Shown here piece after piece: positions 10,280 to 17,737 of a DNA stretch of 64,000 nt. The DNA is from Paenibacillus sp. MMS20-IR301 (GTDB lineage: Bacteria > Bacillota > Bacilli > Paenibacillales > Paenibacillaceae): positions 7,399,001-7,463,000 of the forward strand of contig NZ_CP135275.1 of NCBI RefSeq assembly GCF_032302195.1, in the 5' to 3' direction. The position numbers and the translations under genes are program-made. How positions within the stretch are numbered: position 1 is the stretch's first letter; each line of letters starts with the position of its first letter. The notes beneath the pieces are model-generated. The model searched no databases and was not told the origin of the DNA. It saw only the letters and a program-made list of their open reading frames with translations.

Positions 10280-11152
10280 ATGATCTGGCATTCCTATCAT
10301 ATCTACTACTACGATCAACTAAAACAGGATTCTTTAATATTGTATATATGTAATCAGATGGAACAAGCAGCCTTAAATAATACCATTAGCAAATGGTTTT
10401 ATATTAGGTACTGGGAGGGAGGGCCTCATATAAGATTAAGGTATCTGTCTGAATTTGAGCATTCTGAAATAATTGAGGCGATCAATGATTTTGTACAAGC
10501 CAATAAATCCGGAATTAGGATAAGCAAACAAGCTTACTATGAATCAATAAATCTAAACAGTGAAGGTGATACCCGGCAGCTGGAGCAGCTTCCCTGGTAT
10601 CCTGAAGGTGAAATAGTGAACATTCTATACAAGCCTGAATATGAGCGGTATGGCGGAAATGAAGCAATCGGCATGTCCGAAACTTTATTTATGTACTCAA
10701 GTCTTCTGGCTGCTGAAATTATCAGTAAATTAAAATCAAGCAGCTTCATAATAAGATGGCTGACTGCCCTGAATTTTATGAATGAATTACTGTCTTATCT
10801 AGATAATCACCAGTATTTGAATATACCCGCAATAGATTTCCTGAACAACTGTACTCAATTCTGGAGGAATTCATCTGGGGAGCTACCGGATTCTGTCCGG
10901 AAAATGTTGAAGCTAAACTATGAGAAAAGTAATAAAGATATTCAAATCAGACTTGAACAGGTTTTATTTGTTGAATGCGCAGCGCTGTTTCAGCAAATAG
11001 CAGCCGGAATTTCAACACTATATTGTGTTATAAATGACGATACAGCTTTCAGAAAGATTATATTTTCTCATATGCATATGTTTAATAATCGGCTGGGAGT
11101 AGAGCCGCTTTATGAAAATGAACTCTATTCAACCTTAATCGGAGGGGTTTGA
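10280..11152 (+). CDS. Thiopeptide-type biosynthesis protein, SpaB_C glutamate-elimination domain
   Basis: A 290-residue stand-alone SpaB_C protein. The signature strand FYIRYWEGGPHIRLRY (about 40-55) and the block YKPEYERYGGNEAIGMSE (about 115-132) are intact, and HMHMFNNRLGV lies near the C-terminus. In LanB enzymes this domain eliminates glutamate from glutamylated Ser/Thr to give dehydroalanine/dehydrobutyrine. It is the missing second half of the split dehydratase. ATG 10280 is preferred over TTG six codons upstream because GAAGGGAT precedes it. The stop is immediately followed by the start region of the dehydrogenase gene. Confidence 0.85.
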   Translation: MIWHSYHIYYYDQLKQDSLILYICNQMEQAALNNTISKWFYIRYWEGGPHIRLRYLSEFEHSEIIEAINDFVQANKSGIRISKQAYYESINLNSEGDTRQLEQLPWYPEGEIVNILYKPEYERYGGNEAIGMSETLFMYSSLLAAEIISKLKSSSFIIRWLTALNFMNELLSYLDNHQYLNIPAIDFLNNCTQFWRNSSGELPDSVRKMLKLNYEKSNKDIQIRLEQVLFVECAALFQQIAAGISTLYCVINDDTAFRKIIFSHMHMFNNRLGVEPLYENELYSTLIGGV

Positions 11153-11153
11153 G

Positions 11154-11972
11154 CTGGACAATCCATCTAACATTTCTCAAATCGATTTTTTCAACTACTC
11201 TGAGTTATTCAATCAAATCAATGATCAGGAGATGAGAGCGGCCGGATGGTTCATTAATTATAAGCCTAATGATGATTATCTGCTGCCGCCAAGCATCTAT
11301 ACACCGGCAGCCTATGACGATGTGTATGAATTGCAGTACAAGTGTCCTGAGGAAGGTGATTTATTTGATATTATCCGGGCCAGGAAGTCGTCGCGATTAA
11401 ATCATCTGAATAAACCATGGACTCTTGAAGAATTGAGTGTGCTGCTTGAGGAAGGACTTGGATTACGAGGAGAATCCCGCCTGGTAATGAAAGAAAATAA
11501 AAAAGAAAAGATAGAATTCAGGATGTATCCATCAGGAGGCTCGCTCTACCCTATTCATGTATTTCTTTATATTAACAAACTGCAGTCAGTGCAGCCGGGG
11601 TTTTATTATTATGCTGTGACTGAGAAAAAATTGTATAGAATCCATAAAGAAATTAAGGATTCGGACTATGAAAAACTGTTCCCGATGAGTAAATACAAAC
11701 TCGACCAAGATAATTGTGATGTTTTACAAAGTGCGTTCTCCCTATTCTTCATCGCAGATTATTATTATGCATTCAATAAATATGGAAAGCTCTCTAATAA
11801 GCTCTGTCTGCTAGAATGTGGTCATATGGCGCAAAACTTGCTGCTAATCTCAACTTTGCTGAAGAAGAACAGTCTGCCGATCTGCGGTTACTTCCGTGAT
11901 AAGGTCGAGCATTACTTGGGGCTTGCTAATGATCCGTACAAGTTTTGTCACTACTCTATTATCTTCGGATAA
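11154..11972 (+). CDS. SagB-type FMN-dependent azoline dehydrogenase, probable CTG start
   Basis: A nitroreductase-fold protein with IRARKSSRLN, MYPSGGSLYPIHVFLYI and ECGHMAQNLLL blocks typical of SagB/ThcOx dehydrogenases, which oxidise azolines to azoles with FMN. The first ATG (11232) has GGAG directly abutting it, too close to work well. The frame is open upstream, and a CTG at 11154 stands 6 nt after GGAGGGG, 1 nt past the previous stop; no ATG/GTG/TTG lies between. The extra 26 residues (DFFNYSELFNQINDQ) look coding. The CTG start is inference; starting at ATG gives 246 residues. Confidence 0.75.
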   Translation: MDNPSNISQIDFFNYSELFNQINDQEMRAAGWFINYKPNDDYLLPPSIYTPAAYDDVYELQYKCPEEGDLFDIIRARKSSRLNHLNKPWTLEELSVLLEEGLGLRGESRLVMKENKKEKIEFRMYPSGGSLYPIHVFLYINKLQSVQPGFYYYAVTEKKLYRIHKEIKDSDYEKLFPMSKYKLDQDNCDVLQSAFSLFFIADYYYAFNKYGKLSNKLCLLECGHMAQNLLLISTLLKKNSLPICGYFRDKVEHYLGLANDPYKFCHYSIIFG

Positions 11973-11998
11973 AATGCCAAGGAAGTGAGCATTGTACT

Positions 11999-12802
11999 AT
12001 GTTGAATCCGTTCTATATAACGAAGGAAGACCAGAATACCTCGATTGAGTTATGCAGTGTCTATGATGAGAGTTTTACTGCAGCTACATTCAGGAAGGTT
12101 GCGGATCAAACTGCAGTTCTCGCCTTAATACATGAACAGGATGAGGCTGCTGTGGAATCCGGCCATACCTTGCACCAATTAAGAAAGCAATTGATTCTAA
12201 TTAGTAAAGAAAAAAGTGAAATCCTTCACAAGATTAAGGCGATATTTGATGACTCAACCTCCATTTACAACAGAGCGTATACCTCTGCCTTGACTTTGAA
12301 TTTTTTTAAGAAAGCCAGATTTGTGCCTGTAAACGGGTTATGTGAAGAGTTAAATCCACTTTTCTCATGGAACCGGGGGAATAAAGAGGCTGACGAAGAA
12401 CATCTATTGATATTCTATCAAACCATCCAGGAATTGACTTCATTATTGGAGGAAATCAGGCTGTCAGGCAGAAACAGGACGGTCTGCTTCGTACAGATGG
12501 ATGGGGCGAGGATGCTTTCCATTGGACCTGTGTATGAGCTAACCAGCAATAACCTGCTATCGTTTTCATATATTCTCCCGGAGCAAAGATCCAGAATTCA
12601 AATCAAAAGTATGCAGTCTATAGAACCTGTTAATCAATACTTTGCTGAAGAATATCTTAAAGCGTGTGTGGACATCAGCACAGATTATTTAACGTATGAG
12701 TCATGTTTGCTTGAGCGGCGCCTATTTATTGAGGGGGATTCTGTCTGTTTATCAAGACTTATTCCGCAGGACTACAGCCTAAAGGTGGGAGAGTATGTTT
12801 GA
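11999..12802 (+). CDS. Unrecognised protein of the thiopeptide cluster
   Basis: A 267-residue protein with no motif I recognise. It has a charged helical middle (LHQLRKQLILISKEKSEILHK), a patch with FFKKARFVPVNGLCEELNPLFSW, and a C-terminal block with SIGPVYELTSNNLLSFSYI. There is no signal peptide or membrane segment, so it is probably cytoplasmic. ATG 11999 is chosen because GGAAGTGAG lies about 10 nt upstream and it starts after the previous stop; an upstream frame extension overlaps the dehydrogenase gene. Its place between the dehydrogenase and the ABC transporter, with 8 nt overlap to the ATPase gene, implies a role in maturation or self-protection, but which cannot be told. Confidence 0.55.
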   Translation: MLNPFYITKEDQNTSIELCSVYDESFTAATFRKVADQTAVLALIHEQDEAAVESGHTLHQLRKQLILISKEKSEILHKIKAIFDDSTSIYNRAYTSALTLNFFKKARFVPVNGLCEELNPLFSWNRGNKEADEEHLLIFYQTIQELTSLLEEIRLSGRNRTVCFVQMDGARMLSIGPVYELTSNNLLSFSYILPEQRSRIQIKSMQSIEPVNQYFAEEYLKACVDISTDYLTYESCLLERRLFIEGDSVCLSRLIPQDYSLKVGEYV

Positions 12803-13622
12803 ATTCAGAGACGTGGCAAAGTCCTTTAATAACAAGGCAGTGCTGAATGAATTTAATGTTTGTGTGGAACGTGGAGAGTGTGTGGCGCTGCTGGGGCCAA
12901 ATGGAGCTGGGAAGACGGTTTTTTTAGAAATTTTATTAGATTTTTTGCATCCTGAGAAGGGCGAAGTTTTAAGGGGATTTGATTTAATCAGGGATATTGG
13001 TTTTATGCCGCAAAAGGATTTGTTCCCGGATAATCTGAAAACACACGAGATTCTTCAGACACAACAGGCCTATTTTGGGAAGAAAAACAATGAAGCAATA
13101 GACCGGTTATTAAATGAACTGGAATTGTCCGCCAGCAGGAACGTCTTCACAAAACAGTTATCAGGTGGACAAAAAAGAAAATTGACATTTATTAAAGCAA
13201 TAATAAATCATCCAAGACTGCTACTGCTTGATGAGCCTACAGTTGGAATGGATCTGGAAGGATGTATTCAGTTCTGGGATAAAATCAATGAAATGAAAAA
13301 ATCAGGACTAACCACAATCATTACCCTGCACCATTTTGATGAATTAAATGAGTATTGTGACAGATTTCTGTTCCTGAAGGATGGAAGGATAGAAAAGGAT
13401 TTGTCCAAAAGTGACATTGATAATTTGGAGATATATGAGATTGCCGGAGATGAAGCTCTATTGAAGGAGATTCAGCAAGTCACCGGCGGATTCGTTGAGC
13501 ATAATAAATTAACTACTTGTTACCCGGAGAGATTAGCTGAATGGACAATCAACAGAGAAATAGTTGTCAATAAACGAAAAGCTTCATTGAAAGATTTCTA
13601 CCAAGTCATATATAAAAGGTGA
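12795..13622 (+). CDS. ABC transporter ATP-binding protein, probable thiopeptide export/immunity
   Basis: A 275-residue ATPase with Walker A GPNGAGKT (about 34-41), signature LSGGQKRKL (about 126), and Walker B LLLLDEPTVGMD (about 148) followed by the switch histidine in TIITLHHFDEL. It is the CcmA/drug-exporter type. The adjacent gene encodes its membrane partner. The ATG overlaps the end of the preceding gene, with GGGAGAG upstream. In a peptide antibiotic cluster this pair most likely exports the product and protects the producer. Confidence 0.85.
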   Translation: MFEFRDVAKSFNNKAVLNEFNVCVERGECVALLGPNGAGKTVFLEILLDFLHPEKGEVLRGFDLIRDIGFMPQKDLFPDNLKTHEILQTQQAYFGKKNNEAIDRLLNELELSASRNVFTKQLSGGQKRKLTFIKAIINHPRLLLLDEPTVGMDLEGCIQFWDKINEMKKSGLTTIITLHHFDELNEYCDRFLFLKDGRIEKDLSKSDIDNLEIYEIAGDEALLKEIQQVTGGFVEHNKLTTCYPERLAEWTINREIVVNKRKASLKDFYQVIYKR

Positions 13623-13629
13623 GATCGAA

Positions 13630-14367
13630 TTGGGCACACTGATATCATTAGAATTTTTGAAAATAATCCGAAATAAGAGATTTCTTACGTTCACTATTTT
13701 ATTCCCGGCAGTATTTTACTTAGGATTGTATTATTTAGGTCCCAGTGTATCAAGCACAATGGATGATAAAAGCTTAATCTTATTTATCACATGTTCCTTA
13801 TACGGAACACTGGGCAACGGTGTAATCACATTAAGTACAAGAATTACCCGCGAAAAAGAGTATATGCTGACTGCAATTAAAACAACACCTTTTTCGATTG
13901 CTAAATATATATGCACTGCTTCCATAGTCCAGTTTGTGCTAAATGCGCTCATTATAGCGGTGCTTGCAATGATTGGGGTGGGCATTTGCGGGCTGCATAT
14001 TAATGCCATCATGTTCAGGCAGAGCGGAATAATACTAATTTTAAGCCTTTACTTTATATTTGTCGGTATTATGCTAGGGTTCATCTTCGATGTGGTCACT
14101 TTACAGTCTATTTCCATGCCGTTGTACTTTATATTAATTCTGGCCAATATTACGAACAAGCTGATTCCGCAAATGCCCGAAGCTATTACAAAGGTTCAAA
14201 TGCTGCTCCCTGGTTACTATGCGACGAATGTAATCCTAAAAGTGTACCAGCACTTGTCTTTTTCTAAAGAGCTTCTGATCCTGTTAAGTCATATTATATT
14301 CATGCTAATGGCGGTACTTATCATACTGAGTATCTACAAAAGAGGAAATATCAAGCGAGGGATATGA
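13630..14367 (+). CDS. ABC-2-type transporter permease
   Basis: A 245-residue integral membrane protein with about six hydrophobic segments (for example FLTFTILFPAVFYLGLYYL, ILILSLYFIFVGIMLGFIF and LLILLSHIIFMLMAVLIIL). This is the size and layout of ABC-2 permeases that pair with the upstream ATPase. Translation starts at TTG, preceded by AAAGGTGAG, 7 nt after the ATPase stop. The substrate is presumed to be the mature thiopeptide. Confidence 0.8.
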   Translation: MGTLISLEFLKIIRNKRFLTFTILFPAVFYLGLYYLGPSVSSTMDDKSLILFITCSLYGTLGNGVITLSTRITREKEYMLTAIKTTPFSIAKYICTASIVQFVLNALIIAVLAMIGVGICGLHINAIMFRQSGIILILSLYFIFVGIMLGFIFDVVTLQSISMPLYFILILANITNKLIPQMPEAITKVQMLLPGYYATNVILKVYQHLSFSKELLILLSHIIFMLMAVLIILSIYKRGNIKRGI

Positions 14368-14370
14368 TTA

Positions 14371-15456
14371 ATGGAGGAGCTCGTTGGATTAAGAAGGAGT
14401 TTGCACAAACATCCGGAAATCGCTTTTCATGAGCTGGAGACCCGGGCCATCATAAAAGCCTTTGTTACAGAACGGGCGGGTTTATTCGAGCCATTCTATG
14501 ATGGACAATGTGGATTGGTATTTGTGAAAAGATGTAAAGACAAACCTAAAAAGACGGTTGCTTTCCGTGCAGAAATGGACGGGCTGCCGGTTAAGGATGA
14601 GAAGAAAACGGATTATGCCAGCTTGAATCCAGGATATTGCCACAGCTGTGGTCATGATGCCCATATGGCCATGCTGCTAAGTGCGATGGAGAAAATAAAT
14701 GATGCTGAACTGGAGAATGAGCTTGTCTGTATTTTTCAGGCGGGAGAGGAGGTCTTTGGCGGGGCTAAATATCTGATGGAAAAAATATCGAACTTATCCA
14801 TTGATTATTTGTTTGGGATGCACATCACTCCTGATATGAAGGCGGGCTCCTTTTCAATCGCAGCAGGCGAGATGATGGCTTCCAGCTACACAGCTGAGGT
14901 TCAGTTGAATCTGGCATGCAGCCATGTCGGGCAAGGGGCAGATCGTCTGGAAATATTCAACTTGCTCTACGAGGCTGCTAATCAGTTCAATAATGATACT
15001 CAGCTGATGAAGATCCCGCATATCCGGGATAATGGCTATTATAACGTGAACGCTAGTGAAATAACGCTTTGCATTAATATTCGAAGCTTTCTGGAAAAGG
15101 ATTGGAAGAGTGAAATTATTAAATTAGTTAAAAGAATTTCTGACAAAGCAGCATTAAACAATGCGACTTTCAAGGAAATTTCATATTACCCGATACTAAT
15201 AAATACAGAATCAGCTACCAGAAAGGCAACAGAGATTATCGGAAAATGCGGCGGTAATCTGGTGGAAGCCCCAAGAAGCTATTCAAGTGATGATTTTGCA
15301 TTTTATCGAAATAGGATTAAGGAAACTGCATATTTTTTTATAGGCTGCTATCTCGGACCTGAACATCAATGCCATACCGCGTCATTTGATTTGGATGAAA
15401 GCTGCCTGGCACACGGCGAAGGAGTTATAGTAGAGCTGTTCAATTCGACATTCTAG
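14371..15456 (+). CDS. M20-family metallopeptidase/amidohydrolase
   Basis: A 361-residue M20D-type enzyme. Its metal-ligand motifs look intact: CHSCGHDAHMAML (about 90-102), AGEEVFGGAKYL (about 127), GMHITPD (about 149) and CHTASFDLDE near the C-terminus. The dimerisation-domain motif usually read as GxGGHxAxP is replaced by a diverged SHVGQGADRL. Relatives hydrolyse N-acyl amino acids or small peptides. The gene starts 3 nt after the permease stop and lies just before the precursors. A role in leader removal, C-terminal trimming or resistance is plausible but unproven. Confidence 0.8.
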   Translation: MEELVGLRRSLHKHPEIAFHELETRAIIKAFVTERAGLFEPFYDGQCGLVFVKRCKDKPKKTVAFRAEMDGLPVKDEKKTDYASLNPGYCHSCGHDAHMAMLLSAMEKINDAELENELVCIFQAGEEVFGGAKYLMEKISNLSIDYLFGMHITPDMKAGSFSIAAGEMMASSYTAEVQLNLACSHVGQGADRLEIFNLLYEAANQFNNDTQLMKIPHIRDNGYYNVNASEITLCINIRSFLEKDWKSEIIKLVKRISDKAALNNATFKEISYYPILINTESATRKATEIIGKCGGNLVEAPRSYSSDDFAFYRNRIKETAYFFIGCYLGPEHQCHTASFDLDESCLAHGEGVIVELFNSTF

Positions 15457-15492
15457 GTGAGAAGTATATTAAGTAAAGGAGGTGAAATATTT

Positions 15493-15675
15493 ATGCAACC
15501 GACCAAACAAAGCGAAAGCATTACAGAAAATTTGTTCCGCGATATTGAAGTAGAGACTATTGAATTGGATAACGTACAGAATGTACCAAGCATCGCAGCA
15601 TCAGGAGGCAGTAATTTCAGTTGCTCTACCTGTGGCTCATCATCTTCTTCAACCTGTTCTTCCAGCTGCGGATAA
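15493..15675 (+). CDS. Thiopeptide precursor peptide 1
   Basis: A 60-residue peptide with an acidic leader (FRDIEVETIELDNVQN) leading to VPSIAASGG and the Cys/Ser/Thr-rich C-terminus FSCSTCGSSSSSTCSSSCG. This is the layout of thiazolylpeptide precursors. The ATG has a strong AAAGGAGGTGA 8 nt upstream; the longer frame beginning at 15457 lacks a ribosome-binding site and is rejected. From VETIELD to the end the peptide is identical to the other two precursors. The core offers four Cys for thiazoles and eleven Ser and two Thr for oxazoles or dehydration. Confidence 0.9.
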   Translation: MQPTKQSESITENLFRDIEVETIELDNVQNVPSIAASGGSNFSCSTCGSSSSSTCSSSCG

Positions 15676-15721
15676 ATTAAGAAGCATACCAAATAATTTA
15701 ATTTGAGAGGATGGAATAATA

Positions 15722-15904
15722 ATGAATAATGAACTTAAGGGAAAAGATGCTGTGAAGGATTTATTTAAGGATATCGTAGTAGAGACTATTGAACTGGATA
15801 ATGTACAGAATGTACCAAGCATCGCAGCATCGGGAGGCAGTAATTTTAGCTGCTCCACCTGCGGGTCATCTTCGTCTTCCACCTGTTCCTCAAGCTGTGG
15901 TTAA
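15722..15904 (+). CDS. Thiopeptide precursor peptide 2
   Basis: A 60-residue peptide whose N-terminal part (MNNELKGKDAVKDLFKDIV) differs from the others but whose last 41 residues are identical to precursors 1 and 3. GAGAGG precedes the ATG. Relative to precursor 1, about 15 of the 41 shared codons differ, all silently. It is placed 46 nt after precursor 1, and both are probably on the same transcript. Confidence 0.9.
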   Translation: MNNELKGKDAVKDLFKDIVVETIELDNVQNVPSIAASGGSNFSCSTCGSSSSSTCSSSCG

Positions 15905-15932
15905 GTTGTGCGGGATGGAGAAAAAAGCACAG

Positions 15933-15983
15933 GGTGAATTTAAATAATATGGGGGCTGCACCTGCCATTTCTAAAAATTCACC
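15933..15983. repeat. Inverted repeat between precursors 2 and 3
   Basis: GGTGAATTT and AAATTCACC form a 9-bp perfect stem around a 33-nt loop in the 170-nt gap between precursor genes. It has no T-tract. It could be a partial terminator or an mRNA-stabilising hairpin that sets the ratio of precursor to upstream enzyme transcript; there is no further support. Confidence 0.4.
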
Positions 15984-16074
15984 ATGAGCTTATTTATTGT
16001 AGCATAGTAAAGCAGCTTACACATAATAATCAGAACTGTAAATAGGATAAAAACATTGAGAGGAAGTATTATTA

Positions 16075-16254
16075 ATGGATAAAGAATTCAATAAAGAAAC
16101 GCTGACGGATTTATTCCGTGATATCGAAGTTGAAACCATTGAGCTTGATAATGTGCAAAATGTTCCAAGCATTGCGGCATCCGGGGGGAGTAATTTCAGC
16201 TGTTCCACCTGCGGATCTTCTTCATCTTCGACTTGTTCCTCGAGTTGCGGCTGA
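16075..16254 (+). CDS. Thiopeptide precursor peptide 3
   Basis: A 59-residue peptide (MDKEFNKETLTDLFRDI then the shared 41 residues) ending in the same Cys/Ser-rich core. The ATG follows GAGAGGAAG. Some 28 of the 41 shared codons differ silently from precursor 1, with no amino-acid change. It is the last gene before the operon terminator and is separated from precursor 2 by 170 nt, so it may have its own control. Confidence 0.9.
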   Translation: MDKEFNKETLTDLFRDIEVETIELDNVQNVPSIAASGGSNFSCSTCGSSSSSTCSSSCG

Positions 16255-16288
16255 TAAAGATTAACAATATAGCTAACTCCTTTTTAAA

Positions 16289-16318
16289 GAACGAGAGAAT
16301 TCTCTCGTTCTTTTTTTT
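16289..16318 (+). terminator. Strong terminator ending the thiopeptide operon
   Basis: A perfect 22-bp palindrome (arms GAACGAGAGAA and TTCTCTCGTTC) followed by eight T. It separates the biosynthetic genes from the two-component system. Confidence 0.9.
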
Positions 16319-16410
16319 GGATGGAATTAGCAATTTGTTTTTGATATAATAAAGGGATAAATTACCTTATTTTTTATATTTTACATCAGTGAGGAGTCTT
16401 TTGTTGGAGT

Positions 16411-17733
16411 ATGATTATAATCCAATGTATTCAATTATTTTCTACTTTATTCATCTTTTTGTTAGTTTCAAATAAAAAAAATGGTTTTTTTGAAATAATG
16501 CTTTGCCAACTTGTATTCTTGTTGCTATCAATAATTTTAAAAGAAAATTTGAACTATTCATTTATAGAAATAATACTTGTAGTGTTGTTTAGTTTTTATA
16601 AATTTAAATGGAGAAAATATTTGTTACCGCTCTTTTTTTCAGTATGTGCTATTTTATTAAATTCTTTATTGAATTATCTATTAATTAACTATGCTTTTGA
16701 TTTAATGAATGCTCTAGTTGACCAATGGTTCTCAGATAATGATTTTTACTTACAAGCCTTGTGTTCTTTTGCACCCATTATAGTAGTTTGGTCTATAAAA
16801 CGTATGTTGATAATATCGAATACTAAATTATTTAGAAGAATTCATAGAGCTTTGTATCTTGAGCAAAAGAAAATTCTTATCGTCAGTATTAGCATGGTTA
16901 CTACATTGTTAATTTTATTGCACGTTATCTTTTACTTTGAACAGATTGAAGGAGAAACCCAGCCTGAAAGAATACTCACTATAGTTTTATATACGTGTGC
17001 AGTAATGGGAATAATGTTGTTTATTAATAATCAATATATAAAAACTAAAAATTCTGAGCATCAAAAATTCAAGGAAACCCAGTTCCAGAATCTGGTCGCC
17101 TATGCTGAGCAAATGGAACTGCTGCATGATGAAATTAAGAGCTTTCGTCATGATTATGTCAACATTCTTACTAGTATTGAGCAAGCAATACTCATGCGGG
17201 ATATTGATCTTGTAAAAGAAATCTACGAAAAAACAATTAGACCTACGGGCACTTTAATGGAAAGCAATCATTTCTGTTTTATTAAACTTAAGTATATTCT
17301 GGTAGCTGAACTAAAAAGTATATTAGCCTCGAAAATACTTTTTGCCGAAAAGACTAAAATTGATTTGCATTTAGAAATTGAAGATTTTATCGAAAAGATA
17401 CATATGGATATAGTAGATTTTTGCCGTGTTCTCTCCATATTGCTAGACAATGCTATTGAGGCAGCGAAGGAAACGCAATCTCCCAAAATAATAATAGCCA
17501 TTATTGAAGAAAAGGAAGCCCAGCGAGTTATTATTAAGAATACAACTGCAGGCCAGGATATTGATATATTGAAGATTTGGGAGAAAGGGTATTCTTCTAA
17601 ATTCAACAATCATTCAGGTTTAGGATTATATGCTGTCAAGCAGCTGCTTGACCAAAACAGATATGTTACCTTGGAAACTTCCTACCATCAATGCTGGTTT
17701 TGTCAGAGCTTGATATTAATAAAAACGGGGTAA
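16411..17733 (+). CDS. AgrC-like sensor histidine kinase
   Basis: A 440-residue protein. The first about 210 residues hold around six membrane segments without a large extracellular domain. A cytoplasmic kinase follows, with the H-box SFRHDYVNILTSIEQAI (about 248), N-box LDNAIEAAKE (about 349) and G-box GLGLYAVKQLL (about 408). RHDY is typical of HPK10 kinases such as AgrC and ComD, which sense peptides at the membrane. GAGGAG lies about 14 nt before the ATG, a long spacing. TATAAT at 16345-16350 may be its -10. The partner regulator follows by 4 nt. No AgrB or AgrD is visible, so the mature thiopeptide is a candidate signal. Confidence 0.85.
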   Translation: MIIIQCIQLFSTLFIFLLVSNKKNGFFEIMLCQLVFLLLSIILKENLNYSFIEIILVVLFSFYKFKWRKYLLPLFFSVCAILLNSLLNYLLINYAFDLMNALVDQWFSDNDFYLQALCSFAPIIVVWSIKRMLIISNTKLFRRIHRALYLEQKKILIVSISMVTTLLILLHVIFYFEQIEGETQPERILTIVLYTCAVMGIMLFINNQYIKTKNSEHQKFKETQFQNLVAYAEQMELLHDEIKSFRHDYVNILTSIEQAILMRDIDLVKEIYEKTIRPTGTLMESNHFCFIKLKYILVAELKSILASKILFAEKTKIDLHLEIEDFIEKIHMDIVDFCRVLSILLDNAIEAAKETQSPKIIIAIIEEKEAQRVIIKNTTAGQDIDILKIWEKGYSSKFNNHSGLGLYAVKQLLDQNRYVTLETSYHQCWFCQSLILIKTG

Positions 17734-17737
17734 TCAA

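Noticed and set aside
3693..11152. Lanthipeptide (class I) system
   Set aside because: There is no LanC cyclase; LanB is split, and YcaO and SagB proteins are present, so a thiopeptide or related azole peptide fits better.
15457..15492. Longer form of precursor 1 starting 12 codons upstream
   Set aside because: No ribosome-binding site; the AAAGGAGGTGA lies inside this extension, directly before the internal ATG.
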